A stretch of 64,000 nt of DNA, from NCBI GenBank assembly GCA_023229765.1, contig JALNYO010000010.1, positions 366-64,365 of the forward strand, given 5' to 3'. The stretch's first letter is position 1. Every line of letters starts with the position of its first letter. Below the pieces are notes generated by a model, which was not told the DNA's origin, ran no database searches, and saw only the letters and a list, made by a program, of their open reading frames with translations. The position numbers and the translations under genes are program-made. This DNA comes from Syntrophales bacterium. GTDB taxonomy: Bacteria; Desulfobacterota; Syntrophia; Syntrophales; UBA5619. This document shows positions 23,028-31,821 of the stretch, one piece after another.

Positions 23028-24095
23028 TTACTTTATCCGAATCTCTGACGGACCGGTAGATGATTTGATCCCTAATTCTATCTGTTTTTTGGTCCAATAA
23101 TCAATTCTCATCCTTGCATAATTAATCCATTCCCGGACATCCTTTTCTTGATGTCCTTCGGCGACCATTGTTTTTACATATTTTTCAAACACTGGTTCAA
23201 CCGCCTTTTTCCATTTCGCCATCTCCGCACTCGACAACTCTATAAATTGCAGCCCCTTCTCCTTGCCGTAATTTTTCCCGACAATATCTATTTCATTCCA
23301 CATGGCGGCAAGTTTTTCCTGAAATGGATATTCGTTAAAGATCTTCTGAATATCCGGGGAAAGTTTGTTCCATGAGTCTTTGTTCATCACCAGGAAAAAA
23401 ACATCAACCTGGCCGATACCCCATGATTCAGTCACATACTTCGCGACTTCAGCTAATCTAAACACCTTCAGCGTCTCCATGGGAAGAATCGACCCGTCAA
23501 GCACTCCCTTTTGCAAGGCTTCATAGTTTCCTGGCGCGCCAATAGGTCTGGGTGTCGCACCCAAGGCAGTCACGACATCGCCCACATACCCCTGGCCTTT
23601 TAACGTCATCCCCTTCAAATCTTCCATTTTATAAACAGGCTTCTTGGCTGAAATGACTACCTGAACGGGCGCTGCATGCAGGGCAATCACATGGACCTTA
23701 TCCCATTCCCTGGGCTTGAATTGCTTATAGAAGTCGTCCACTACATGATTTGCTACCCACGCATTGGGGAAGCCAAGCGGCAGGTTAAGCGTCTCGGTTA
23801 CCTTAAAGCGCCCGACCGTATAGCCAATGTGAGAGATGCCCATGTCGGCAATGCCTTGAAATACGCCATCGTACATTTTCGGGGAAGTTAACAGGGTCTG
23901 CGCGGGGAAATAAGTAATCTTCAATTGGCCTTTGGAGAGAGCCTCAATATCCTTAATGAAGACCTCGCCGATTTTGGATTGTTGAGAGGGAGTGGGAAAG
24001 TAATTACAGAATTTTAATTGTACGGCGCCCCAAACCATCGAAGGCGCCAATGCAGCGATTAACACCAGAGAGACAAAGATTCCTTTATTTTTCAT
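23028..24095 (-). CDS. dctP: TRAP transporter substrate-binding protein (DctP)
   Basis: 355 residues. Residues 1-23 are a signal peptide (FVSLVLIAALAPSMVWGA). The mature part has KFCNYFPTPSQQSKIGEVFIKDIEALSKGQLKITYFPAQTL, GIADMGISHIGYTVGRF, and the DctP-typical KKPVYKMEDLKGMTLKGQG...ALGATPRPI and YEALQKGVLDGSILPMETLKVFRLAEVAKYVT. It binds a carboxylate in the periplasm and hands it to DctQM. The substrate is not evident from sequence, but linkage to an acyl-CoA ligase suggests an organic acid. Confidence 0.9.
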   Translation of the reverse strand: MKNKGIFVSLVLIAALAPSMVWGAVQLKFCNYFPTPSQQSKIGEVFIKDIEALSKGQLKITYFPAQTLLTSPKMYDGVFQGIADMGISHIGYTVGRFKVTETLNLPLGFPNAWVANHVVDDFYKQFKPREWDKVHVIALHAAPVQVVISAKKPVYKMEDLKGMTLKGQGYVGDVVTALGATPRPIGAPGNYEALQKGVLDGSILPMETLKVFRLAEVAKYVTESWGIGQVDVFFLVMNKDSWNKLSPDIQKIFNEYPFQEKLAAMWNEIDIVGKNYGKEKGLQFIELSSAEMAKWKKAVEPVFEKYVKTMVAEGHQEKDVREWINYARMRIDYWTKKQIELGIKSSTGPSEIRIK

Positions 24096-24183
24096 ACCGG
24101 TCCTCCTCTTATTTAGAAATAATTGAAATAACTCTTTTCCGCGGACTCTTGACGGATATCATTTCACCGCCTTGCCCCTTGCT

Positions 24184-24672
24184 CTACAACTTTACTTTAT
24201 TCCAATCTGATATCAAACCAATTTTTTCAGGGGTTTTATAGATAGCACATTTCACCTTGCACTCCCCTGCCTTTTCATCAATATCGAGGCTTGCCATATA
24301 TGTTGTCTCATAGCTGAGTTTTTCTATTAATTGATCCAAAAGCATATTGGCAACAGGACAAATATAGGGTTTGATGCCGTCCTTTTTTAGCCGGCTCTCC
24401 TTGGGAAGGTGAATGCATCCTTTGATCTTGAGGCTAAGCAGAATGCCTTCCCCGGCTATCAAGTAATCCATTTTCTCAACCAGACCACCGGCAATGATCT
24501 CTTTAATGCAGTGAGCAATCACCTCGTCTTCATTGCTTCCCTGGATATTCTTCGCCTGAATGAAATCAACGCCCACCAGTTCCACCTTCCAAGCGGCACA
24601 GCCCGAAAGTTCGTGATAGAGAAGCTCCTCCAGTCTGACCAACATATTATTGCAATACTCTAATTTATCCAT
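24184..24672 (-). CDS. Conserved-looking protein of unknown function
   Basis: 162 residues, start adjacent to the nitroreductase stop (the last A of its stop is followed by ATG), so they are co-translated. Composition is mixed with five cysteines (including GCAAW, GCIHLP and YICPVA). The middle segment VEKMDYLIAGEGILLSLKIKGCIHLPKESRLKKDGIKPYICPVANMLLDQLIEKLSYET has the look of a ligand-binding domain ending in a Cys-Pro motif, somewhat like V4R/hydrocarbon-binding proteins, but I cannot assign it. No membrane segment. Position between a nitroreductase and the TRAP importer suggests a role with the transported substrate. Confidence 0.7.
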   Translation of the reverse strand: MDKLEYCNNMLVRLEELLYHELSGCAAWKVELVGVDFIQAKNIQGSNEDEVIAHCIKEIIAGGLVEKMDYLIAGEGILLSLKIKGCIHLPKESRLKKDGIKPYICPVANMLLDQLIEKLSYETTYMASLDIDEKAGECKVKCAIYKTPEKIGLISDWNKVKL

Positions 24673-25335
24673 TTACATTCTCTCCTTCTGCCCAAATTCT
24701 TCCCAATAGACAATCTCTGCCAAGCTTTTTTTGGGTCGCGGATGTTTGCGTGCTTCTGCGGGCCAACCTAAAGCGATGTAGGCAATGACCTTGTACTCCC
24801 CCATTCCTGTTGGTATTTTTAATATCTTTTTGAACTTGGCCGCATCCCTGGTGCTGGCTACCGGCCCGTGCACCCAGCAGGCGCCCAGCCCGAGCGAGTG
24901 AGCTTCCAAAAGCATGTTTTCAGCGCACGCCGAGAGGTCATAGGGAACATCAACCGATCCCTCCATGAGACTCCCGATCACAGCGATAATCACCGGCGCC
25001 TGCTTGGCAAACTCTGAAACCTCTCCCGAATACATGAATCGCAAAACTTCAGCCCTTTTTAGGGGATCCTCAATATTTTCAAACCTTTTCTGCATTTCTC
25101 CCAAGCATTGCCAGGCGGTCATGCGGGAACCGCTCCCCAGCTTTGCAAGATCCCCAATTCTGTTTTTCGTTTCCTGCTTCCGGATGACGATAAGCCGCCA
25201 AGGCTGGTAGTTTTCACCTGTTGCCGCCCAGCGCGCCGCTTCCAAAACCTTGTCAATTATCTCATCTGGTATCGGGTCCGTTTTATAGCGTCTTATACTC
25301 TTTCTGGTTTTGATCACCTCTAAAATGTCGCCCAT
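24673..25335 (-). CDS. Nitroreductase family protein
   Basis: 220 residues from ATG 25335, behind GGAGGAAA; a TTG further upstream includes that site. FMN-binding motifs TRKSIRRYKTDPIP, AARWAATGENYQPWRLIVIR and LLEAHSLGLGACWVHGP, IALGWPAEARKHPRPKKSL are those of the NADH-dependent nitroreductase fold. The family reduces nitro groups, flavins, enones or activated C=C bonds; a role with an unsaturated or halogenated acid is possible. It is the first gene of operon A, downstream of a sigma-54 promoter and a MITE in its leader. Confidence 0.88.
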   Translation of the reverse strand: MGDILEVIKTRKSIRRYKTDPIPDEIIDKVLEAARWAATGENYQPWRLIVIRKQETKNRIGDLAKLGSGSRMTAWQCLGEMQKRFENIEDPLKRAEVLRFMYSGEVSEFAKQAPVIIAVIGSLMEGSVDVPYDLSACAENMLLEAHSLGLGACWVHGPVASTRDAAKFKKILKIPTGMGEYKVIAYIALGWPAEARKHPRPKKSLAEIVYWEEFGQKERM

Positions 25336-25405
25336 GCACTTTCCTCCCAACCCTTTTTAATATTCTTAACCGGGTAGCTTAAATTATTTTATTGTTGTTT
25401 CTTTA

Positions 25406-25537
25406 GAGCCAATTGCAAAACTCCCCATTCTTGTCATTCCCGCAACGATTCTGAGCGGGAATCTGGTTCTAACTGCCTGAAAAACCATATTCCCGATAGA
25501 GACATTCGGGAATGACAAATGGTTTTGCAATTGCCTC
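25406..25537. repeat. MITE-like repeat, copy 2 (132 bp), in the leader of operon A
   Basis: Begins GAGCCAATTGCAAAACTCC and ends GGTTTTGCAATTGCCTC. The interior has CATTCCCGCAACG...GAGCGGGAA and ATTCCCGATAGAGACATTCGGGAAT hairpins. It equals the reverse complement of copy 4 without the 21-bp insert. It lies between the sigma-54 promoter (25574-25589) and the nitroreductase start, so it should be transcribed into the leader. Confidence 0.8.
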
Positions 25538-25573
25538 TTTATTTTTAACTTTATAATCTTTCTGTATAATGAA

Positions 25574-25589
25574 TGCAAATCGAATGCCA
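25574..25589 (-). promoter_or_regulatory. Sigma-54 promoter of operon A
   Basis: Minus strand TGGCATTCGATTTGCA has GG and GC separated by exactly 10 bases and the TGGCA/TTGCA boxes. Predicted transcription starts near 25562 and runs into the nitroreductase operon. Confidence 0.8.
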
Positions 25590-25685
25590 AAAGAAGGGGG
25601 TAAATTTGGGAGTATCTTTCCTAATGGTTAAATGCTGTTGAGCAGATAAAAGAGCGGAGATATTGCTCGTCATGTAAAACATGCA

Positions 25686-25738
25686 TGTGGCATACTACAG
25701 TTATGCTTCGCAACACATATGTTGCATGCAACATATGT
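25686..25738. promoter_or_regulatory. Activator-binding palindromes (UAS) of operon A
   Basis: TGTGGCATACTACA (25686-25699) and TGTTGCATGCAACA (25720-25733, the centre of a 24-bp perfect palindrome 25715-25738) are 34 bp apart and start 97 bp upstream of the sigma-54 promoter. The same arrangement recurs at 35493 and 41914. Confidence 0.75.
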
Positions 25739-25884
25739 CCCGGCGGTGAAAAGAATTTTTCCTCATATTCATCGTAACGTTTCGTTAATAATTAGCAAAT
25801 ATCCATAACATCTCCCGGGCAAATGTCGAAACATGTGACCGGGAGATGTATGTTTTTTCGTCTATAATATTACGAAAACTGTTT

Positions 25885-26898
25885 TTAGAACCTGATATAC
25901 TTGCTTGCTTCTTTTACTATTTCCGGCGGCTGATTGAGGACAAAGTCGATCCGTTTCAAACATTCCTCAGGTGGTACGTACTTAACTTCCATCTGGGCCT
26001 TCTTCACGGCTGCCAGAAGCTCAGGGTCCTTGAGGGCCTTGGCCATGCCTTCCCGCAATATTTTCATTACATTGGCCGGGGTTCCCGGAGGCGCCACATA
26101 GGGACGGCCAACGCCATCGGTGGCCGAGCGCATGGCCATAATGGTCTTGCCAATCTTATCCGTTACCAGATCTTCATCAACCGGCAGATTTTCCGTGCCT
26201 TCCCCTGCGTATTTACCTCGAATCCAGAGACGCACCAGCCCTCGGTCAACATAGCGTTTAATGGAGGTCGAGGAAGCCCCCCTTCCGTCAACCTCTTTCC
26301 GCTCAATAGCCAGCATGACTTCGGAACTTGCCGGGTAATTTATCGTCTTGACATTCATTTTAAGATATTCCTTAAGGAGAACGACAAACTGGGTATTGCT
26401 GTCGGCCGGTCCTCCCGCGCTGCCAATCATGATCGGTTCCTTCGATTTTAAAACATCATCGAGCGTCTTAAAGGGAAGGTCGGCCCGCAGGGCGAGTGTG
26501 GCGCTTTCTTCCGCGGCTGACCCCAGCCATGCATACTTCCGCAGATCAAACTGGACCCCCGGGGCCTTTAAAAGCTGCGCAAAAGGCATCCCCCGGTTAA
26601 AAATTCCGAATGTTAGTCCGTCCGGCTTGGCTATGTTGTAAAGGTTGTTGGCGGCAACCATACCGGCCGCGCCGGTCATGTTCTGAACAAGGATTACCGG
26701 TTCCCCTGGAATATGTTTGGGCATATATTTTGCCAGAATTCGTGAAAGTTGGTCATACCCACCCCCAGGCGAGAACCCAACTATCAGGGTGATTGTTTTC
26801 CCCTGATAATAGGGGGCCGCTGCAAAGGAATCCCGGCAGACAAAAAACGCCCCAAAAATAAAAAATACAGCCAGTAAGTACAACATCTTTTTCTTCAT
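25885..26898 (-). CDS. tctC: Tripartite tricarboxylate transporter substrate-binding protein (TctC/Bug family), copy 1
   Basis: 337 residues with signal peptide (LYLLAVFFIFGAFFVCRDSFAA). YYQGKTITLIVGFSPGGGYDQLSRILAKYMPKHIPGEPVILVQNMTGAAGM is the conserved Bug-family ligand-binding loop, followed by ERKEVDGRGASSTSI and YVAPPGTPANVMKILREGMAKALKDPEL. It captures a carboxylate in the periplasm for TctAB. It is the last gene of operon B, after the aldolase; the operon has a second tctC (31822-32847), so two binding proteins may serve the two TctA systems. Confidence 0.9.
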   Translation of the reverse strand: MKKKMLYLLAVFFIFGAFFVCRDSFAAAPYYQGKTITLIVGFSPGGGYDQLSRILAKYMPKHIPGEPVILVQNMTGAAGMVAANNLYNIAKPDGLTFGIFNRGMPFAQLLKAPGVQFDLRKYAWLGSAAEESATLALRADLPFKTLDDVLKSKEPIMIGSAGGPADSNTQFVVLLKEYLKMNVKTINYPASSEVMLAIERKEVDGRGASSTSIKRYVDRGLVRLWIRGKYAGEGTENLPVDEDLVTDKIGKTIMAMRSATDGVGRPYVAPPGTPANVMKILREGMAKALKDPELLAAVKKAQMEVKYVPPEECLKRIDFVLNQPPEIVKEASKYIRF

Positions 26899-26996
26899 AA
26901 TTTTTTCCTCCCTTTTAGAATAAACATCATATTGCCACTTTCCGCCTCAAATCCTGCAAGAATCTCACTCATAAACACCGCCCCAGACGCCTGCCC

Positions 26997-27683
26997 TTAT
27001 CGCCTGCTAAATTTTTTCCAGTAATAGGTCCACAACATGCTGAGTTGAGCCGTGGCATAGTTGTTCGCGCTTATTTTCTTTGCCGCGGCCTCGGGCATTC
27101 CGCTCGGATTGCCGGACAGCGTTGCCTGCAGGTGTTCCTTTGCCGCCTCTTCGAAATGAAGGGCCATCAAGACTGCCTCTTCCACCGAATTTCCAACAGT
27201 AGTAATTCCGTGATTTTTCATCAAAACAATCGGGGCGCCGGCCAGAGTTTCAGCCAGCTCCGCCCCTTGCTCTTTTGATTGAATCAGCCCCGCGGACCTG
27301 TACAAGGGGAGCTTTCCGGTAAAGCGGGCTCCATGCTGGCTGATTATGCGAATCTTTCCCCTGAAAACCGACGAAAGGAGTATCGAATTATAGGGATGAA
27401 CATGGACAATAGAAAAAACATCTTTCCTCTTTCGATAAATTTCGAGATGCAATATCAATTCGGAATGAATCCTCCCCTTGCCTTCCAGCAGGTTCCCATC
27501 CAAATCCACCCCCTGAAAATCCTCCGCCTTAACCTCCTCAAACCCGACACCCCAAGGCTTGATGTAGATCCGGCCATCGGCTGTTTTGGCCGTGATATGA
27601 CCCCGGCTTGCATCCTCCGCAAGACCTTCCATATATGCTATCCTATGGGCCTGCTCCAGTTTGAACCTCAATTCTTCATTCAT
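26997..27683 (-). CDS. Class II aldolase/adducin family protein
   Basis: 228 residues. Zinc ligands HVHPYN (HxH, about residue 94) and NHGITTVG (His near 158), with FEEAAKEH, are those of the L-fuculose-phosphate aldolase/adducin family. GRIYIKPWGVGFEEVKAEDFQGVDLDGNLLEGKGRIHSELILHLEIYR matches the substrate-binding region. Members perform retro-aldol cleavage or decarboxylate hydroxy-acids. It is inserted between tctB and tctC in operon B, suggesting that it acts on the imported hydroxycarboxylate. Confidence 0.87.
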   Translation of the reverse strand: MNEELRFKLEQAHRIAYMEGLAEDASRGHITAKTADGRIYIKPWGVGFEEVKAEDFQGVDLDGNLLEGKGRIHSELILHLEIYRKRKDVFSIVHVHPYNSILLSSVFRGKIRIISQHGARFTGKLPLYRSAGLIQSKEQGAELAETLAGAPIVLMKNHGITTVGNSVEEAVLMALHFEEAAKEHLQATLSGNPSGMPEAAAKKISANNYATAQLSMLWTYYWKKFSRR

Positions 27684-27702
27684 AGCGTCTTCCCCTCTAT
27701 AT

Positions 27703-28191
27703 TTAAAGCACTCCCAGAACTCTTAGACCCTTTTGTATGAAACCTTCCATGAAGGGCACATTCAGAAACCAGACAAAAAGCCCATAGAATATGACCCAGG
27801 TTACTGCCGTGTTTACAAGGGAAAGCACCCAGCCCACGCGAGCCTCCATTTTCAGATAAAATAAAACGAAGAGTGGCACAGCAATGGGAAATCCCGTAAG
27901 CAATACCAGCAAGAAAAACCCAAGTATCCATTTAAAGATCGCCAAGGTGCGTTGTTTCTCCACAGCCTTGTCGACTCCCCCGGAGAATTTGAAATCTATT
28001 GTCGCGGAATCCTTCTTTTCCTTTTCAAAGATATTAAAAAGAAAATCTGTCAAAGCCAGCAGAAAGAGAGGAATCCCCACAATAATAGGGAAAAGGGCCG
28101 TTTCGAAAGGCCACTGAAGCGCCTGGATGATAACGCCGGCCCCGACCAACGTGATACACCCGCTCATTACTGATCTACCGGTGAGATGCAT
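27703..28191 (-). CDS. tctB: Tripartite tricarboxylate transporter small subunit (TctB)
   Basis: 162 residues with four hydrophobic segments (SGCITLVGAGVIIQALQWPFETALFPIIVGIPLFLLALTDFLF; IFKWILGFFLLVLLTGFPIAVPLFVLFYLKME; TAVTWVIFYGLFVWFLNVPF), the usual TctB form. It overlaps the end of... its start overlaps tctA (28175) by 17 bp and works with that TctA. A second TctB domain in this operon is fused to the other TctA. Confidence 0.85.
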   Translation of the reverse strand: MHLTGRSVMSGCITLVGAGVIIQALQWPFETALFPIIVGIPLFLLALTDFLFNIFEKEKKDSATIDFKFSGGVDKAVEKQRTLAIFKWILGFFLLVLLTGFPIAVPLFVLFYLKMEARVGWVLSLVNTAVTWVIFYGLFVWFLNVPFMEGFIQKGLRVLGVL

Positions 28192-29698
28192 GGGCTGCCT
28201 CCTTTTGGTTTAGTCTCCATTTCTGGATGAAGGGGTAAAGGGCAATTCCCACGGCGAAGAGAAATATTACTATTACCTTGGGCCTGTACAACCAGGTCAG
28301 CTCATATCGCGTGGTGGAAATATAAAAATAGGTTTCAGCCAGATGCCCGAGAATAAATCCTAATATGAGCGGCGGCCGGGGGAAACCGTAGCGCACCATC
28401 AGGTAGCCCAAACCACCGGAAAGCAGCGTCACTATCAGATCGCCGATCGAGTTGCTTGCCGTATATCCCCCGATAAAGGTCAAGAGCAGCAGGAAAGGAA
28501 TGAGCAGATTCCCCCTGATAGTTGTTATTTTTGCGAGTTTGTTAATAAAGAGCAGACTTATCGCAACTACGGCAATATTTGCGATGACGATAGTCCAGAC
28601 CATGGAAAAGGTAAGGGGAAGATACTTGGTGAGCATTTCCGGACCGGGCACAACTCCGAGCAGGAGGAAGGCCCCGAGGAGCACGGCCATCCCTGTGCTT
28701 GAGGGAATGCCAAAGGCCACAGTCGGGATCAGACCCGCGCCCTCCTTCGAATTCGCTGCCCCGGGACCGATAATGCCCCTCACGTCTCCCTTGCCGAATC
28801 CGTCCCTTTCTTCGGAACTTTTGGCGCTCTGGGTAGCATGAGCGTAGGATACCCACTGTGCTACAGCGCCGCCGAGACCCGGCATGACCCCGATAAAGGT
28901 GCCAATCAGGCTGCAGCGTATGGTAAGAAAAATATGAGTAAAGGTGTCTTTTACCCCCTGCATGACGCCTTTGCCGAGCTTGCCTTCCGGAAGCTCTCCC
29001 GCAATAGCCGAACCCTGAATCGCCAACTCGATTATTTCAGGAATCGCAAAAAGGCCGACTACCAGTGGTATCAGTGGGATTCCGTTCCATAGATAGAGCA
29101 GCCCGAAGGTGAAACGGAGGATCCCCCCCTGGCGATCCTGTCCCACAAGGGAAAGCATAAAGCCGAGGGCTGCGCACATGAGTCCGATAAGCAAGGCATG
29201 CTTGCCATGGCTGCTCAACGTAGATATGCAGGTCAGCCCGAGGATAATGACCATGAACATTTCCGGCGATCCGAAGGAGAGGACCAGGGGGCGGACAATC
29301 GGAATGCATAAAGCCAGAAAGGCCGCTCCAACCAGGGCGCCGATAAGCGCGCTGGTAAGGGCCGCACCCAGAGCCCGGCCCGCTTCTCCCTTTTTTGCCA
29401 TGGAGTGGCCATCCAATATTATGGCTACGGTTGTGGCTTCCCCGGGCACACCAAAGAGCACGGAGGTAATATCGCCTGTAGTTTGGACAACCGAATGCAT
29501 TCCCAAAAGAAAGGGGAAGGCCTCACCCGGAGTCATTTTGTAAATAAAAGGCATCATCAGGGCAAGGGTAGTTGCGCCTCCTATCCCGGGCAAAATCCCC
29601 ACCCAATAACCTATCCCCGCGCCTATGAGCAGGTACATCAAGGCTTTCCACTGCAATACCATAAACAATCCTTCAATAAGCGCATCAAACATATTCAC
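28175..29698 (-). CDS. tctA: Tripartite tricarboxylate transporter large permease (TctA), copy 2
   Basis: 507 residues. YWVGILPGIGGATTLALMMPFIYKMTPGEAFPFLLGMHSVVQTTGDITSVLFGVPGEATTVAIILDGHSMAKKGEAGRALGAALTSALIGALVGA is the diagnostic TctA motif (GILPGIGG ... TGDIxSVLFGVPGE), duplicated in GTFIGVMPGLGGAVAQWVSYAHA in the second half. About 12 membrane segments. It pairs with the TctB overlapping its 3-prime end. It is 56-60 percent similar by eye to the TctA half of the fusion gene upstream, so the two systems probably arose by duplication. Confidence 0.92.
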   Translation of the reverse strand: MNMFDALIEGLFMVLQWKALMYLLIGAGIGYWVGILPGIGGATTLALMMPFIYKMTPGEAFPFLLGMHSVVQTTGDITSVLFGVPGEATTVAIILDGHSMAKKGEAGRALGAALTSALIGALVGAAFLALCIPIVRPLVLSFGSPEMFMVIILGLTCISTLSSHGKHALLIGLMCAALGFMLSLVGQDRQGGILRFTFGLLYLWNGIPLIPLVVGLFAIPEIIELAIQGSAIAGELPEGKLGKGVMQGVKDTFTHIFLTIRCSLIGTFIGVMPGLGGAVAQWVSYAHATQSAKSSEERDGFGKGDVRGIIGPGAANSKEGAGLIPTVAFGIPSSTGMAVLLGAFLLLGVVPGPEMLTKYLPLTFSMVWTIVIANIAVVAISLLFINKLAKITTIRGNLLIPFLLLLTFIGGYTASNSIGDLIVTLLSGGLGYLMVRYGFPRPPLILGFILGHLAETYFYISTTRYELTWLYRPKVIVIFLFAVGIALYPFIQKWRLNQKEAAHASHR

Positions 29699-29714
29699 TC
29701 CTTAAGTGTATATA

Positions 29715-31754
29715 TTACGATCCAGATAACTGTTTTACCCATATGAACACCTCCCCTTTGGGAAAGGGCACATGGAGGAAGCGTACAAAAATGAAATAGA
29801 CAAAAGCCCAGACAGTTGCGGTAAGCACGACCGAGATAAGCCATTTCTCACGCTCGCCAAGTTTAAGCTGAATGAAGGTGCAAAGTGGGGCGCCAAAAGT
29901 GAACCCGAAAAGCCATATCCCTGCAAGCCAGCCGAAAGTCCAGGCAAAAACACTTGCAGTGCGCCTGTTGACAACATCCTTAGGGAGCCCCGGCTCTGTA
30001 ACGTCCCTTTCATTCGAATCGATCCTCGCCGAACGCCCCAGCAATTCTAAAACAAACTGGAGCGTGGCAAAGACAAGAACGGCCGTTCCGATTAGCCAGG
30101 GGAAAAAACCAGCGGAAAAACTGAACTTCCTGCTTTGCCAGAGCGCCCAGAGAAAGATCACGACCACTGACAGGCTGAAGGCTGCCGCCCAGCCAAAGCG
30201 AATGCCTGAGCGCTTACCGGGCTCAGGAGCATCCGGTGCGACTAAGGCAGTCTGATATTCATGCTTTTTCTGCCATTTTGCCTGCAGCAAAGGATAAAGC
30301 ACGCCCAACACGGTAAGCGCCATGATTACCAATACAGCAGGGCGCATCAGCCAGGATGAGCCGTAACTCTGCACAGCGAGGAAAAGTCTGGTTTCCGCCA
30401 GATTGCCGAGAACAAGTCCCAGGATAAAAGGAGGCCGCGGCCAGTCGATCCTTACCATAATCCACCCCAGCACCCCGAAAAAGAGCATGAGCAATATATC
30501 CGGGAATGAATTCTTTTCGGCGAAAGTGCCAAGATAAACTAGCAAAAGGATAAGCGGAATCAGCACGCCGCTCCGTATATAGGTGACCTTTGCCAACTGA
30601 TTCAGAAAAATCAGGCAGACTGCCACGGTGATGATATTCGAAACAACTATGATCCAGACAAAGGAAAAGGTAAGCGAAAGGTGGCCTCCCCTGGCCTCGG
30701 GAATAAGCATATCGGGACCGGGCACCAGTCCCTGGATCAGGAAAGCCCCGATGAGAATTGCCATCAGCACGCTTGCCGGAACCCCAAAGGCCACCGTTGT
30801 GATCAGGCTCCCTCCCATGGATGAGTTGTTCGCCGCTCCCGGCCCCAGAACTCCCTCCACGGCGCCTTTGCCAAAACGGCTTTTGTCTTTTGCGCCATGC
30901 ATAGCCTGGGCATAGGCCAGCCACTGGGAAACGGAAGGACCCATGCCGGGAATGATGGCGCAAAAGGTGCCGACGGCGCTACAGCGAATAACCAGCCAGA
31001 AGTGGCGAAAGGTATCTTTGATCCCCTCTAACACCCCTCCCAGTTTCTTTACTTTTTCGGTGGCAATGCTTGACCGCTGTATGCCTAGATCTATGATCTC
31101 GGGGATAGCGAAAAATCCCATGGTAATGGGAACCAACCCGACGCCGTCCCAGAGAAATACCTTGCCGAAGGTGAAGCGCTGAATGCCGGATTGGGGATCC
31201 ATTCCTACGGTAGCGAGAAAAAGCCCTATGCCGGCGCCGAGCAGGGCCTTGAGCGGCGTGCCTCCACTGAGAGACGCAATAAAGGTTAACCCGAGGATGG
31301 CGAGCATGAAGAGTTCCGCAGAACCGAACGTGAGAACCAGGGGCCGGACTATGGGGATGAAAAGGGCCAGCACAAAGGCGCCGAAGATTGCTCCCACAAG
31401 GGAACTCATCAACACCGCCCCCAGGGCGCGCCCTGCCTCCCCTTTTTTAGCCATGGGATGTCCGTCAAGAATCGTTGCAGCCGCGGTAGGCTCCCCTGGG
31501 ACGCCAAAAAGAATGGAGGTAATGTCGCCGGTCGTACCGAGGACCGAGGCCATGCCCAGGAGCATGGCAAAGGCCTCGACTGCGCTCATCTTGACGATGA
31601 AGGGGAGCATCAGCGCCAGAGAGGCAGGCCCTCCCAGTCCGGGCAGTATCCCCACCGTGAAACCAACTGCAATGCCAACCAGCATAAGGGTAAAGGTGGA
31701 CCAAACAAATATCTGGGAAAAGCCTGAAAAAAACGCGCTGAATAACTCACCCAT
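29715..31754 (-). CDS. TctA-TctB fusion permease of the tripartite tricarboxylate transporter
   Basis: 679 residues from ATG 31754, with AAGAGG seven bases upstream. Residues about 1-495 are a full TctA (GFTVGILPGLGGPASLALMLPFIVKM, TGDITSILFGVPGEPTAAATILDGHPMAKKGEAGRALG, IPGMGPSVSQWLAYAQA). After a polar linker (KKHEYQTALVAPDAPEPGKRSG) residues about 520-679 are a TctB-like four-helix domain (SAGFFPWLIGTAVLVFATLQFVLELL, FTFGAPLCTFIQLKLGEREKW). Fusion of the two membrane subunits is uncommon. It follows its binding protein (31822-32847) in operon B and is followed by an unfused TctA-TctB pair. Confidence 0.9.
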   Translation of the reverse strand: MGELFSAFFSGFSQIFVWSTFTLMLVGIAVGFTVGILPGLGGPASLALMLPFIVKMSAVEAFAMLLGMASVLGTTGDITSILFGVPGEPTAAATILDGHPMAKKGEAGRALGAVLMSSLVGAIFGAFVLALFIPIVRPLVLTFGSAELFMLAILGLTFIASLSGGTPLKALLGAGIGLFLATVGMDPQSGIQRFTFGKVFLWDGVGLVPITMGFFAIPEIIDLGIQRSSIATEKVKKLGGVLEGIKDTFRHFWLVIRCSAVGTFCAIIPGMGPSVSQWLAYAQAMHGAKDKSRFGKGAVEGVLGPGAANNSSMGGSLITTVAFGVPASVLMAILIGAFLIQGLVPGPDMLIPEARGGHLSLTFSFVWIIVVSNIITVAVCLIFLNQLAKVTYIRSGVLIPLILLLVYLGTFAEKNSFPDILLMLFFGVLGWIMVRIDWPRPPFILGLVLGNLAETRLFLAVQSYGSSWLMRPAVLVIMALTVLGVLYPLLQAKWQKKHEYQTALVAPDAPEPGKRSGIRFGWAAAFSLSVVVIFLWALWQSRKFSFSAGFFPWLIGTAVLVFATLQFVLELLGRSARIDSNERDVTEPGLPKDVVNRRTASVFAWTFGWLAGIWLFGFTFGAPLCTFIQLKLGEREKWLISVVLTATVWAFVYFIFVRFLHVPFPKGEVFIWVKQLSGS

Positions 31755-31821
31755 GAATAACCTCTTATGCGCCAGGAACAACAACTATTCCGTTATCGTA
31801 CGCCAAAATCATGGCCGTAGA

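Noticed and set aside
25681..25740. Palindromes as a CRISPR-like or transposon-end repeat
   Set aside because: Only two sites per locus, at fixed distance from sigma-54 promoters, with no spacers; regulatory sites explain them better.
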